From: CBDUBH01 sp965365345
GTDB taxonomy: Bacteria; Bacteroidota; Ignavibacteria; Ignavibacteriales; SURF-24
Assembly (NCBI GenBank): GCA_965365345.1
Contig: CBDUBH010000016.1
Span: 1 to 47,356 of the forward strand
Length of the DNA stretch: 47,356 bases
Direction: 5' to 3'
The notes under the pieces are model-generated. The model did no database searches. It had not been told where the DNA came from and saw only the letters and a program-made list of their open reading frames with translations. Position 1 is the stretch's first letter; every line of letters starts with the position of its first letter. The position numbers and the translations under genes are program-made. Below, in pieces: positions 25,179 through 33,800 of this stretch.

Positions 25179-25631
25179 TTACAGCAATAACACTAGTAGT
25201 AATGCAACAATCAATAATGTTGTTAAACTAATTACAACATATCTGTCAGCATTTTCCATATTGTTCTGAAGATAATCGGCAAAGTTATTCAGATCTCTAT
25301 CGGCAACTTTTTGAAATCCTTCAATTCCGTTTAACTCATTTATCTTTTCTTGAATTTCATTTCTAAAAATTTCGATATTTTTTTTATCTTCTAAATCTGA
25401 AGCTTGAACTTGTGCTTTTTCAAAAACTTCATCGAGTTTTACTAAAGCATCATTCATTATTGCTCTTTTTTCATTGGCATTTTGAGCATCCTTTACATCA
25501 ACATTTACTTTGTTGAAATATTGTTTTAAAGTGTTTTGAAATTTTACCCTATCGCCTGTATCAGTTGCGAAAACACTTGTTGAAAATACAAACATCACAA
25601 TAAATAACATAATTGATTTTAACTTATTCAT
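25179..25631 (-). CDS. Small exported helical protein with C-terminal membrane anchor
   Basis: I do not recognise this 150-residue protein. It has a signal peptide (residues 1-22, ending SVFA), a long amphipathic helical middle (about 27-120, Glu/Lys/Asn-rich, coiled-coil-like) and a C-terminal transmembrane helix YVVISLTTLLIVALLLVLLL (131-150). It should therefore sit in the periplasm, held to the inner membrane by its tail. Its gene starts the pair with the C11-like lipoprotein, and the two share one likely promoter upstream. A ribosome binding site AAGGAGAG precedes the ATG. A substrate or partner role is only a guess. Confidence 0.65.
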   Translation of the reverse strand: MNKLKSIMLFIVMFVFSTSVFATDTGDRVKFQNTLKQYFNKVNVDVKDAQNANEKRAIMNDALVKLDEVFEKAQVQASDLEDKKNIEIFRNEIQEKINELNGIEGFQKVADRDLNNFADYLQNNMENADRYVVISLTTLLIVALLLVLLL

Positions 25632-25769
25632 CTGCTCTCTCCTTTGTTTAAATTAGGTCATTAATTTTAATATAAAATTGTTGACCATTTAGAAAAGAGG
25701 CTTTTTAATGACCAGATGAGGATCAATTTTTCTTGCAAACAAAAATTTACTGAACAGAAAGTATTTCAT

Positions 25770-26582
25770 TTAATCGGAACTGTAAAGTTTTGCAGCTTTT
25801 TCTGCAGAAGTTATAATTCCTTTTATCATCGCAGAACTGAATCCGTTATGTTCGAGTTGATTTAATCCGGAGATCGTACAGCCCTGCGGAGTAGTAACTT
25901 TATCAACTTCCCTTTCAGGATGATTTTCATTATTTAGCAATAACGATGCTGCTCCCTTTGCTGTTTGCGCAGCCATTCGTAAAGCATCTTCCGCATGAAA
26001 TCCGATTTCAATTCCGCCTTGCGAAGCAGCTCTGATCGCTCTTAAAAAGAAAGCAATTCCGCACGCACACAATGCTGTTGCTTGTACCATCATTGATTCA
26101 TCAATAACCAAAGTTTTTCCAACCGAATCAAAAATCTTTTCTGTTAATTCTAAATTTTCCGTTTCGGAATTTACAGCAGAAATACATGTCATTGATTCTC
26201 CGATTGCAATTGCAGTATTTGGCATTGCCCTAATTACCGGTATATTTTTTTCAATAAGATTTTTGATTTGTTTTATTGATGCGCCTGAAACTACTGAAAT
26301 TATTACATGAAAATCTTCCTGTAAATCATTTTTAATTTCATCAAGCAGATCATTCAACTGTTGTGGTGTCACTGCGATTATTATGATTTTAGAATTTGAA
26401 ATTGCTTTATTATTATCAGCTGTAATATTAAATCCTTTCGATCTGTAATTATCAAGAAGTTCAATTTTTCTACGTGTGATAAAAACATTTTCAGGTTGAA
26501 ATAAATTTGAATTTATCAATCCGTTTGCAATAGAAATACCAATGTTTCCACCGCCTAAAATTGCTATTCCGCTTTCTTTCAT
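25770..26582 (-). CDS. proC: Pyrroline-5-carboxylate reductase
   Basis: This enzyme makes proline from pyrroline-5-carboxylate with NAD(P)H. The Rossmann motif GIAILGGGNIGISIANGL is at the very start of the 270-residue product. RAMPNTAIAIGESMTC and the C-terminal stretch VTTPQGCTISGLNQLEHNGFSSAMIKGI are typical. The frame is open upstream to 26651 but those extra 23 residues are not family-like and would overlap the terminator of the gene before it, so the ATG at 26582 is preferred. A second proline gene is not seen here. Confidence 0.92.
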   Translation of the reverse strand: MKESGIAILGGGNIGISIANGLINSNLFQPENVFITRRKIELLDNYRSKGFNITADNNKAISNSKIIIIAVTPQQLNDLLDEIKNDLQEDFHVIISVVSGASIKQIKNLIEKNIPVIRAMPNTAIAIGESMTCISAVNSETENLELTEKIFDSVGKTLVIDESMMVQATALCACGIAFFLRAIRAASQGGIEIGFHAEDALRMAAQTAKGAASLLLNNENHPEREVDKVTTPQGCTISGLNQLEHNGFSSAMIKGIITSAEKAAKLYSSD

Positions 26583-26629
26583 TTTTCGCTTTTTATTGTG
26601 ATTATTAAAAAATATAGATTTAAAAAAGA

Positions 26630-26660
26630 TCAAGCTCAATGATTTTTTCACTGAGCTTGA
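26630..26660 (-). terminator. Terminator after the DnaJ-like gene
   Basis: TCAAGCTCA and TGAGCTTGA form a 9-base stem around a 13-base T/A-rich loop, followed on the minus strand by ATCTTTTTTAAAT. It lies between the CbpA-like gene and proC. Confidence 0.8.
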
Positions 26661-26682
26661 ATTAAATTTTATTTATTTAAAA

Positions 26683-27612
26683 TTATCTTTTTCTCATCTC
26701 TGCAAGTTTTTTAAAAAGATCCAATTCTTTTTCGGTAAGATTTTTTGGAGTATCGACTTTAATTCTTATAAAAAGATCACCTCTTTCAGAGCCGGCAAAT
26801 TTCATTCCCATAGATTTTATCCGTAGCAGTTTATCATTATCACACTCTTTCGGAATTGTTATGTTTACACTTTTTCCGTCAATTGTTTTGATCTGTTTTT
26901 TACCGCCTAGAATTGCAGTATAGAGATCAATACGAAGATTATGATAAATATCATTGCCTTTAAGTTCGTAATCAGGATGATCAATAATATTAAGTGTAAG
27001 ATAGAGATCGCCTCTTTCTCCTCCGCTTTTACTTTCAGCTCCCTGATTTTTCAAACGGAGTTTTGTCGCGTTTTCAGTTCCGGGATTTATTTTGATCTTA
27101 ATTGTGCGACCGTCAATTGTAAAAGTTCTTTCGCTGCCGTTAAAAGCTTCTTCTAATGTGATATTTAAATTTGCTTCATAATCTGCGCCTTTTCCTGAAA
27201 ATCCCCTGCTTTTAGAATTTCCCGATCTATTATCAAATGCTCCTCCCATAAAAGCTTCAAAAAAATCTGAAAAGCCGCCCATATTTCCGAAAATGTTTCC
27301 GAAATCTTGCCCGGAATTTGTATTGCTTCTATTTCTTTGAGAGAAATTTGCAAACCAATCTTCCTGACCCGCTTCTGCATTTTGATAATATTTCCAGTTA
27401 GATCCTACCCTATCGTATTTTTTTCTTTTTTCGGGATCGCTTAAAATTTCGTAAGCTTCACTGGCCTCTTTAAATTTTTCTTCAGAAATTTTATCTCCGG
27501 GATTTTTATCCGGATGATATTTTTTAGCAAGATTTCTGAATGACTTTTTTATTTCATCGCTTGAAGCTGTTTTTTCAACACCTAAAATTTTATAATAATC
27601 TTTAAAATCCAT
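26683..27612 (-). CDS. cbpA: CbpA-type DnaJ co-chaperone
   Basis: This 309-residue Hsp40 stimulates DnaK. The J domain (1-70) has the essential HPD motif (residues 33-35, YHPDKNP). A Gly/Phe/Asn-rich region follows (about 75-140). The two beta-sandwich substrate domains come next without the Cys-rich zinc domain, which marks the CbpA/DnaJ type B class. Gene symbol reflects the class, not a proven orthologue. It lies downstream of the Hsp20 pair but behind a terminator, so it is probably transcribed from its own promoter in the 76-base gap. Confidence 0.88.
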   Translation of the reverse strand: MDFKDYYKILGVEKTASSDEIKKSFRNLAKKYHPDKNPGDKISEEKFKEASEAYEILSDPEKRKKYDRVGSNWKYYQNAEAGQEDWFANFSQRNRSNTNSGQDFGNIFGNMGGFSDFFEAFMGGAFDNRSGNSKSRGFSGKGADYEANLNITLEEAFNGSERTFTIDGRTIKIKINPGTENATKLRLKNQGAESKSGGERGDLYLTLNIIDHPDYELKGNDIYHNLRIDLYTAILGGKKQIKTIDGKSVNITIPKECDNDKLLRIKSMGMKFAGSERGDLFIRIKVDTPKNLTEKELDLFKKLAEMRKR

Positions 27613-27688
27613 TTAAGATTTTTCCTCCCGAAAAAAATTCTTCACTCATTTTAATTTACAAAATTAATTGAGATCATTTAAAAACAAA

Positions 27689-27726
27689 ATTGCAGGAGCA
27701 ACAATTAAATGCCGCAATCCTGCAAT
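27689..27726 (-). terminator. Terminator after the Hsp20 pair
   Basis: ATTGCAGGA and TCCTGCAAT form a 9-base stem around a 20-base loop, with a T-rich tail on the minus strand (TTTTGTTTTTAAA). It lies 22 bases after the Hsp20 stop. Confidence 0.7.
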
Positions 27727-27748
27727 TCATAAATTTCCGTTAGCAAAA

Positions 27749-28216
27749 TTATTTAACTTTAATTTCAAGTTCCTTTGGTTTTGCTTCTTCGGTTTTTGGA
27801 ATCATTACCATAAGCTGACCGTTTATATATTCTGCTTCAATTTTATCTGCGGCAATTTCTTTCGGCAATGTAAAAGATCTGAAAAATTTGCCGTAAGTTC
27901 TTTCTATTCTATGATATTTTGTTTCTTTATTTTCTTCCACTTTTTCTTCTTTTCTTTCGCCACTTATGATAAGTTTGCCGTCTGCAAATGAAATTTTAAC
28001 ATCTTTTTTATCAACTCCGGGAATATCAATCTGCAATTTGTAAGCATCTTTTTCTTCTGAAATATCTGTCAAAGGCATCCAAACTGCGTTTTCATAATCT
28101 TCATTGTCTTCTTTTTTTGATACTCCGAATCTGTTTTCAAAATTGTTGAACATTTTATTAAATTCTTTTTCCATGTTCAACATTTCGCGTAACGGATTAA
28201 ATCTTACTATTGACAT
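27749..28216 (-). CDS. Hsp20 small heat-shock protein (second gene of pair)
   Basis: This 155-residue protein has an alpha-crystallin domain (about 45-150): WMPLTDISEEKDAYKLQIDIPGVDKKDVKISFADGKL-type start, then GERKEEK, and the RSFTLPKEIAADKIEAEYINGQL segment typical of the family. The C-terminal tail ends EEAKPKELEIKVK and lacks a strong I-x-I motif. It acts as an ATP-independent holdase oligomer. A near-perfect ribosome binding site AAAAGGAGG precedes its ATG. It lies 56 bases after the first Hsp20 and shares its promoter. Confidence 0.92.
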   Translation of the reverse strand: MSIVRFNPLREMLNMEKEFNKMFNNFENRFGVSKKEDNEDYENAVWMPLTDISEEKDAYKLQIDIPGVDKKDVKISFADGKLIISGERKEEKVEENKETKYHRIERTYGKFFRSFTLPKEIAADKIEAEYINGQLMVMIPKTEEAKPKELEIKVK

Positions 28217-28272
28217 TTTTTCCTCCTTTTAAATTCTTTTTTGAATTTTGATTCAATTTTCAATATGATTCA

Positions 28273-28686
28273 TTATTTGATATTAATTTCTCTAGGTTTT
28301 ACTTTTTCATGTTTGGGCATTGTTAAAGTTAGAATTCCGTTTATAATTTCAGCTTCAATTTTTTCCGTATCGATGCTGTCGTTTATCTTGAACTTTCTGT
28401 AGTAATTTGCAATTACGGTTTCTCTCATTATGAAATTCTTATTTATTTTTTCATCAAAATTTACTCTGCCCATTAAAGTTAAATTTCCGTTTTCAACTGT
28501 AATTTTTATATCACCTTTTGAAACGCCGGGCATTTGAACCGAAAGAAAATAATTATCTTTATCTTCATAAATATCGGTCAATGGTGATTGCCATGATTCG
28601 GTTCTTAAAGCTTCTTCGAAACTTTTAACTTCAACTTGTTCATTTAATTTTTGCTCGTTTTGAATTTCATTTACTTTGTTTTCCAT
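28273..28686 (-). CDS. Hsp20 small heat-shock protein (first gene of pair)
   Basis: This is a 137-residue alpha-crystallin-domain protein: SWQSPLTDIYEDKDNYFLSVQMPGV-type start, then VENGNLTLMGRVNFDE and RKFKINDSIDTEKIEAEIINGILTLTMPK. The frame is open further upstream to 28878, but the ATG at 28686 is preferred because AAGGAG lies seven bases before it and the family domain begins shortly after. Upstream DNA instead holds a sigma-54 promoter. The tail KVKPREINIK is typical. Confidence 0.9.
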   Translation of the reverse strand: MENKVNEIQNEQKLNEQVEVKSFEEALRTESWQSPLTDIYEDKDNYFLSVQMPGVSKGDIKITVENGNLTLMGRVNFDEKINKNFIMRETVIANYYRKFKINDSIDTEKIEAEIINGILTLTMPKHEKVKPREINIK

Positions 28687-28742
28687 TATTTTTAACTCCT
28701 TATAATTTTTATTTATCAGTTTTTGATTTTTGAAATAATAAA

Positions 28743-28759
28743 TGCAAGCAGCGTGCCAA
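28743..28759 (-). promoter_or_regulatory. Sigma-54 (-24/-12) promoter of the Hsp20 operon
   Basis: Read on the minus strand, the sequence is TTGGCACGCTGCTTGCA. It matches the sigma-54 consensus (TGGCACG-N4-TTGC) at every conserved base, with GG and GC exactly 12 bases apart. It lies 57 bases before the ATG of the first Hsp20, which places the start of the transcript near 28733. Sigma-54 promoters need an enhancer-binding AAA+ activator; none is encoded in this window. Confidence 0.8.
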
Positions 28760-28811
28760 TTTAAAAATTGGTAAAATAAAGTATATTCAAAGGATTTTGA
28801 ACAAATAGAAT

Positions 28812-28872
28812 TTGTCAATTTGGCATTTAATAAGTCACGATGTCGTCTTATAAGAAATGTTGTCAATTGGCA
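28812..28872 (-). promoter_or_regulatory. Candidate upstream activating sites for the sigma-54 promoter
   Basis: About 80-140 bases before the predicted transcript start lie two near-identical elements, TTGTCAATTTGGCA (28812-28825) and TTGTCAATTGGCA (28860-28872), as written on the plus strand. Between them is a near-palindrome, TAAGTCACGATGTCGTCTTA (28831-28850). This is the position where sigma-54 activators bind. Confidence 0.5.
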
Positions 28873-28901
28873 GGACAAATTTTCATAATTTCATAAATAA
28901 A

Positions 28902-28930
28902 AAATCCCTTGAAAGTTTATCAAGGGATTT
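28902..28930 (-). terminator. Terminator after the small basic SAP-like gene
   Basis: AAATCCCTTGA and TCAAGGGATTT form an 11-base stem with a 7-base loop, followed on the minus strand by TTTATTTATG. It lies 22 bases after the gene's stop. Confidence 0.8.
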
Positions 28931-28952
28931 AAGGTTTAAATTTGTTAATAGA

Positions 28953-29261
28953 TCATTTTGATTTTTTAATCGCTTTTATCAGTTCATCTTTTTTCATTTT
29001 ACTTCTACCGGAAATTTCCAGTTTGCTTGCTTTTTTATAAAGTTCGTATTTTGTTAAATTATCTAATTTATTACTATCTTCACTTTGCAAATTTTTGGAT
29101 TTGTTTTTTTGATTTTTTGTTCTGCCTTCTTCTGCTCGTTTTTTGTTTACTGTTCTTGCCGCAATTTCTTCTGCCTTTTTTGTACTTTTTCCACTTTCCT
29201 CAGCGCTTTCTTTTATATGCTCATATTGTCTTTCATCTTTTTTGCTCCAGGCTTTTGGCAT
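28953..29261 (-). CDS. Small basic protein with Rho-N/SAP-like C-terminus
   Basis: This 102-residue, very Lys/Glu-rich protein has an N-terminal part WSKKDERQYEHIKESAEESGKS-like that is found in many bacterial proteins often labelled plasmid stabilisation protein (label not functionally proven). The C-terminal part (about 68-100), LTKYELYKKASKLEISGRSKMKKDELIKAIKK, reads as a Rho N-terminal/SAP-like helix-extended-helix that binds nucleic acid. It probably binds DNA or RNA in the cytoplasm. It lies just upstream of the Hsp20 operon but has its own terminator. Confidence 0.7.
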   Translation of the reverse strand: MPKAWSKKDERQYEHIKESAEESGKSTKKAEEIAARTVNKKRAEEGRTKNQKNKSKNLQSEDSNKLDNLTKYELYKKASKLEISGRSKMKKDELIKAIKKSK

Positions 29262-29408
29262 AACTCACCTTCAAATTTTTGTTGATAATTTAAGAGATAA
29301 AATATTGATCAAAAAATCAATTTCAATTTATGCGCATATGGATGAATAAAATTCAATTGATAAAAATTAATTATTTAGTAAATTAATTTTATATGCATTG
29401 GAGGATTT

Positions 29409-30188
29409 ATGAAAGGCGCGATTTTATTAGGAATTTTGGCAATCATTTTTATTTCAGGATGCGAACTTACTGAATCAAATGAAACTTTGATTGATTGGAC
29501 TAAAGGAAAAACGATAAATGTAGTTGATAATTCAACGGTTTCTGACACTGTAAAAAATTTGCTTTATGAAGATGCTGCTATTCTTGCTTTGCGTGAAGTT
29601 TACAAAAATGACAGCACAAAATTTAATTTGATAGAAATACCAGAAGAGCTTATAAATCTTTATTACAACGGACTTTTACAAATCCATCAAACACAAAATA
29701 TTCCATTCCGGAATTTGATAATTGACAGATATAATATTCACACATCAAAAAATCCATCGTTAAATTCAATGATATTGGGATTGCAAAGTAATCTTGATTG
29801 GGCACAACGCTGGCGTGAAGGATTTTCATTAACGGGAAATGAAAAAGCCGATAATTACATTTCACAATATGATTTAAGAATTGCAAATTTTTACACGAGC
29901 GGAAACAGAGAAATTTTTGTAGTTGAAACTCCTTTCTACTTAAATATCCTTGCTTTGGCATCACATTTTGAGCCGCTCGAAGGAGTTGCATACGCTGAAC
30001 CGAATTCATATTTTGGTGGAGGAACCGAAATAAGAGCGAGCATAGAAAGTGAATATGTAAAATATATTTTTGAATTTGGCTGGGGCGATTGTCCTTCGGG
30101 ATGTATCTACAAACATTATTGGATCTACAGAGTTTATTATAACGGCGAAGTTGAATTTATTGAGGAATACGGCGACAGACTTCCGTAA
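29409..30188 (+). CDS. Unknown lipoprotein
   Basis: I do not recognise this 259-residue protein. A type II signal peptide with the lipobox ISGC (Cys19) and a following Glu suggests an outer-facing lipoprotein. The rest alternates helical segments (about 40-110) with beta-rich segments, and the last third has WGDCPSGCIYKHYWIYRVYYNGEVEFIEEYG, with a Cys pair that could form a disulfide. The ribosome binding site GGAGG is clear. It is followed by an exported thioredoxin gene 71 bases later, but a link is not shown. Confidence 0.7.
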   Translation: MKGAILLGILAIIFISGCELTESNETLIDWTKGKTINVVDNSTVSDTVKNLLYEDAAILALREVYKNDSTKFNLIEIPEELINLYYNGLLQIHQTQNIPFRNLIIDRYNIHTSKNPSLNSMILGLQSNLDWAQRWREGFSLTGNEKADNYISQYDLRIANFYTSGNREIFVVETPFYLNILALASHFEPLEGVAYAEPNSYFGGGTEIRASIESEYVKYIFEFGWGDCPSGCIYKHYWIYRVYYNGEVEFIEEYGDRLP

Positions 30189-30259
30189 AACATATTATTG
30201 AAAAGTTATAATTAAAATGTTATGTTTGTCAAAGTTATAAATATTTACGGAGCCTTATC

Positions 30260-30763
30260 TTGAAAACGAAATTTTTACTTTTATTTTTTATGATGTTTTT
30301 TGCGGTCGCAAATTTTGCCGGGACTAAAGATTCGATTCAAGTAAAAAGTTTAGAAAGAGAAAAATTTGATCCTAACCGCGATGCAAAAGCAGATATTAAA
30401 AATGCTGTTGAAAAAGCTTACGCTGAAAATAAAAATATTTTGCTTGATGTTGGCGGTGAATGGTGCATTTGGTGCCGCAGATTAGATAATTTCTTTCTTG
30501 AAAATTCTGATCTGAATGATTTTTTGCATAAAAATTTTATAGTAGTAAAAGTAAATTTCAGTCCGGAAAATGAAAACAAAGAAGTTCTTTCAAAATATCC
30601 TGTAATTGAAGGTTACCCGCACTTTTTCGTTTTGAATAAAAAAGGAGAACTAATTCATTCGCAAAATACAGGCGAACTTGAAGAAGGAAAAGGATACAGC
30701 AAAGATAAGATATTTGACTTTTTGAAAAATTGGGCGCCGGGAAAAACTGAATTATCAAATTAA
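30260..30763 (+). CDS. Exported thioredoxin-fold protein
   Basis: This 167-residue protein has an N-terminal signal peptide (MKTKFLLLFFMMFFAVANFAG) and a thioredoxin domain with the active-site motif WCIWCRRLD (about 69-77). A Pro-containing loop EGYPHFFVLNKKGE follows. It is a DUF255/thioredoxin-7-like thiol reductase or protector outside the cytoplasm. The start codon is TTG, with GGAG 7 bases upstream; no in-frame ATG would leave the signal peptide intact. Without the TTG start the signal would be lost. Confidence 0.82.
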   Translation: MKTKFLLLFFMMFFAVANFAGTKDSIQVKSLEREKFDPNRDAKADIKNAVEKAYAENKNILLDVGGEWCIWCRRLDNFFLENSDLNDFLHKNFIVVKVNFSPENENKEVLSKYPVIEGYPHFFVLNKKGELIHSQNTGELEEGKGYSKDKIFDFLKNWAPGKTELSN

Positions 30764-30780
30764 ATTTTGAATAAAAAAAA

Positions 30781-30804
30781 ACGGCAGCAAATTTTTGCTG
30801 CCGT
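30781..30804. terminator. Bidirectional terminator between the thioredoxin and GH13 genes
   Basis: ACGGCAGCAAA and TTTGCTGCCGT form an 11-base stem with a 2-base loop. A T-run follows on the plus strand and an A-run precedes it, so it can stop transcription from both convergent genes. Confidence 0.88.
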
Positions 30805-30832
30805 TTTTTATTTTAAAGATTGAAATATTAGT

Positions 30833-33800
30833 TTAAAGATTTGAAATATTCCAGTAAAGCTGTTTTAATTGATATCCTGAACGTTCCGATACAATTTTTA
30901 TTCTTCTGCTTGCATCGTATGCGTTGTTAATAAATTCAACCGCGCCGGTATCTTTTGAATCTATTTCTTCCTTTTTGCTTAAATAATTTATAACCTTCAA
31001 TGTAAAAAGCCAGCTGATAAGATCATCAAGATTTTCTTTGCTGTAATACCAAACTCCTTCGTAAAAATTTACACCAATAAATTTTTTAACATCTTCATCA
31101 ACCAATAATCTTTCCAGCAAAATTCTTTCGTCTTTTTTTAATGATGAAATTTCAATTTCGGCAGATTTTTTTTCATTAATTTCGATCTTCGATTTTTCAG
31201 TTGATTCAACTTTTTGCTCGAACAATTTTTCACCGATATCAAACAGATAATATTTCATCAGAATTTTTACAAGAAGAATTTGCTCATTTATAAAATGTTC
31301 GCTTCTTCCCAACCGCCTGAAAACTTCTTTTGCAGGAATATCGAGTCTTAATCTTTCAAATATCTCAATACTGTGATCATCATAATCTTCATCAGTAATA
31401 AGCTTGCCTGAATTTTGAAGTGAGAGCCATAATAAATAGACCATCGAATTTTGCGAATAATTAACATCTTCACTTAAAACAAGTGATTTTCTGAAATCAT
31501 CAACAACAATATTTTTACTGAATTTCAGATTTTCATCATGCAGTAAGTGATTCAAATTTTTAAGTGCGTTTAATCCTTTTTCAAAATCTTTTTCAATTTC
31601 GCTGAAATTATTTTTTGAATTTATCGCATTAGAAACTTCATTTAGAAATTTAGCATATCTATTTAAAATGAATTTGCGGTTTTTTTCAACTGATTCATCT
31701 TTGGCTTCCAAAATATAAATATGCTTGAATGCATCAAAAATTTTTGTTTCAAAAAGATTTAATAATGAATCATGAACGGGATCAAATTTCAAACTGACAA
31801 ATTCTTTTTCGATATCGTAAACTCCGCTTCCGTTTAATCTTTGGTGCAATTCGTAATAATCACCACTTACGTCATAAATTTCTTTGAAGTCTAAAAATAC
31901 ATGGTATTTAAAAGCTTCAAGTTCAACAAATATTCCTTCATCATGAAATTCTTTTCCGGTTCGGATGTATTGTAAATTTGTAATATGATCTCTAAAAATA
32001 TAGTAATGATCATTTTCATTTTTTATTGATAAAGCATCTGCCAATGAAATATTACCAATCTTATTATCATTAGGGTTTAATTTTCCTGTGGAATATTTTA
32101 TCCATCCGGAAGTTTTATCAAATTTGTTATTGTAAACTACAAGCGCTCTTTCATCTTGATAACGGTTTGAATAAACAAAAACATTTTCGTTAAGATGTCC
32201 GTTTGTATCATGAAAATCGTAAAACCAAAAATCATCAACCTGACTGAACATATAACGTTTTTGCATAAGCGGAAAAATTTCGCGCTTGTGTCTGTCAACA
32301 AGCCACTGATTTGGAGTCTCGTTGTAATAAGCGCGCTTATATTCCATTCCGTATTTTTCAGTGTATCCTTCAACTTGTCCGTGACCGAACATCGGAAGAC
32401 CCGGTAATGTTACCATTAAAGTAGCAACGCCAAAATATTTATCATCAACACCGAATTGTTTTATGGCTGTTTCTTCATCGGGATTGCTCATAAAATTTAC
32501 ATAGCGTTTTAGAATTTCAGGATTGAATTCTAAAGTATTTGTAATTACATCACGGTATTTTGCATTTTCTTCTTTCATCATCATATGCATAAAAGCGCTG
32601 TTGTAAACGCGATGCATTCCGAGTGTGCGCACGAAATATCCTTCCATAAGCCAGAATGCTTCGGCAAGCAAAAGAGTTTCAGGCATTTCAGCATTGATTC
32701 TATCAACAACTTCTCGCCAAAATTCCTTCGGAAAAACTTCATCAAATCTTTCACGGGTCATTGCATGATCAGCACGCGAAGGAATATCTCCTCCGGTTCC
32801 GGGCTGCGGAAACCACAATCTTTGAAAATGTTTTTTTGCAAGTGTCATTGCCGCATCAAATCTTATGATCGAAGTTTTGCGAGCCACATGGAATATAGTT
32901 TGAATGACTGCTTCGCGAACTTCTTCCTTTAACATGTTTAATTGCGCGGTATCGTTCCACGGCATATTTGTACCATCGTTACCGTGATAAATAAAGCGCG
33001 TATCGCCGTTTCGTTTATCAACTCTTTTGAAAACAACCGCGGCATCGGATTTTCTCCAGTACCCATCTTCAATTTTAATTTCAATATCCGGATCTTCAGA
33101 AAGATCAGCACCATCAAAAGTGTAATTTGGAAATGGAGGATAATTATTCTGAATAAAATAATCTGGACGTTCAATTACCCATTTCGAAAAAATACCCATG
33201 TGATTCGGAACCATATCACTCGCAAGTCTTATTCCGCGCTGCTTGCATCTGTAATCAAGATTTTGAAATGCTTCTTCGCTGCCCAGTTCATTTGCAATTA
33301 CATAATCATAAAGCGAATATGCTGAAGAAACCGCATCAAGATTTCCGTTTATCTGTTTTATCTTTTGCGAAGCGCTGCTTCTTTCCCAAAGTCCGATTAG
33401 CCAAAGTCCGGTAAAATTCCAACTTGAAATTACATCAAGTTCTTCATCCGGAATTTGATCTAATCTTTTAATTTCCCTTTGATATTTTTTTGAAAGCTGA
33501 TCGAGCCATACGAAAATATTCTTTGCAAGTAAAACAACTCTCGGCATCCAATGAATATCAGGAGTAAATTTTTCGGGTTCAGCATAATCTTTATAACTAT
33601 CGGCGCCATACTTAAATCCGCTTTTACCGAGTGATAAAAAATCCGCATCTGTCATAGCGCCTTTATATTTAGGCACAATCGTAGGTGCTCCTCCGCCGCC
33701 GCCCCATGTATCAAATCTGATATCTTCTTTTATTAGATCCATTCCGGATAATATTCTGTCTAAAAATTTCGGATCAATAATTATTGACCATTTGCTCATT

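Noticed and set aside
26583..26651. N-terminal extension of proC
   Set aside because: The extra 23 residues are not family-like and overlap the terminator of the upstream gene; the internal ATG gives the normal length.
28687..28878. N-terminal extension of the first Hsp20
   Set aside because: This DNA holds the sigma-54 promoter and its upstream sites; a ribosome binding site sits before the internal ATG at 28686.
29027..29349. Several hydrophobic plus-strand frames opposite the small basic protein gene
   Set aside because: They are antisense shadows of a Lys/Glu-rich gene, which naturally reads as Phe/Leu-rich on the other strand.
32585..33325. Plus-strand frames of 115 and 127 codons inside the GH13 gene
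   Set aside because: They lie opposite the conserved catalytic core, have no ribosome binding site and resemble no family.
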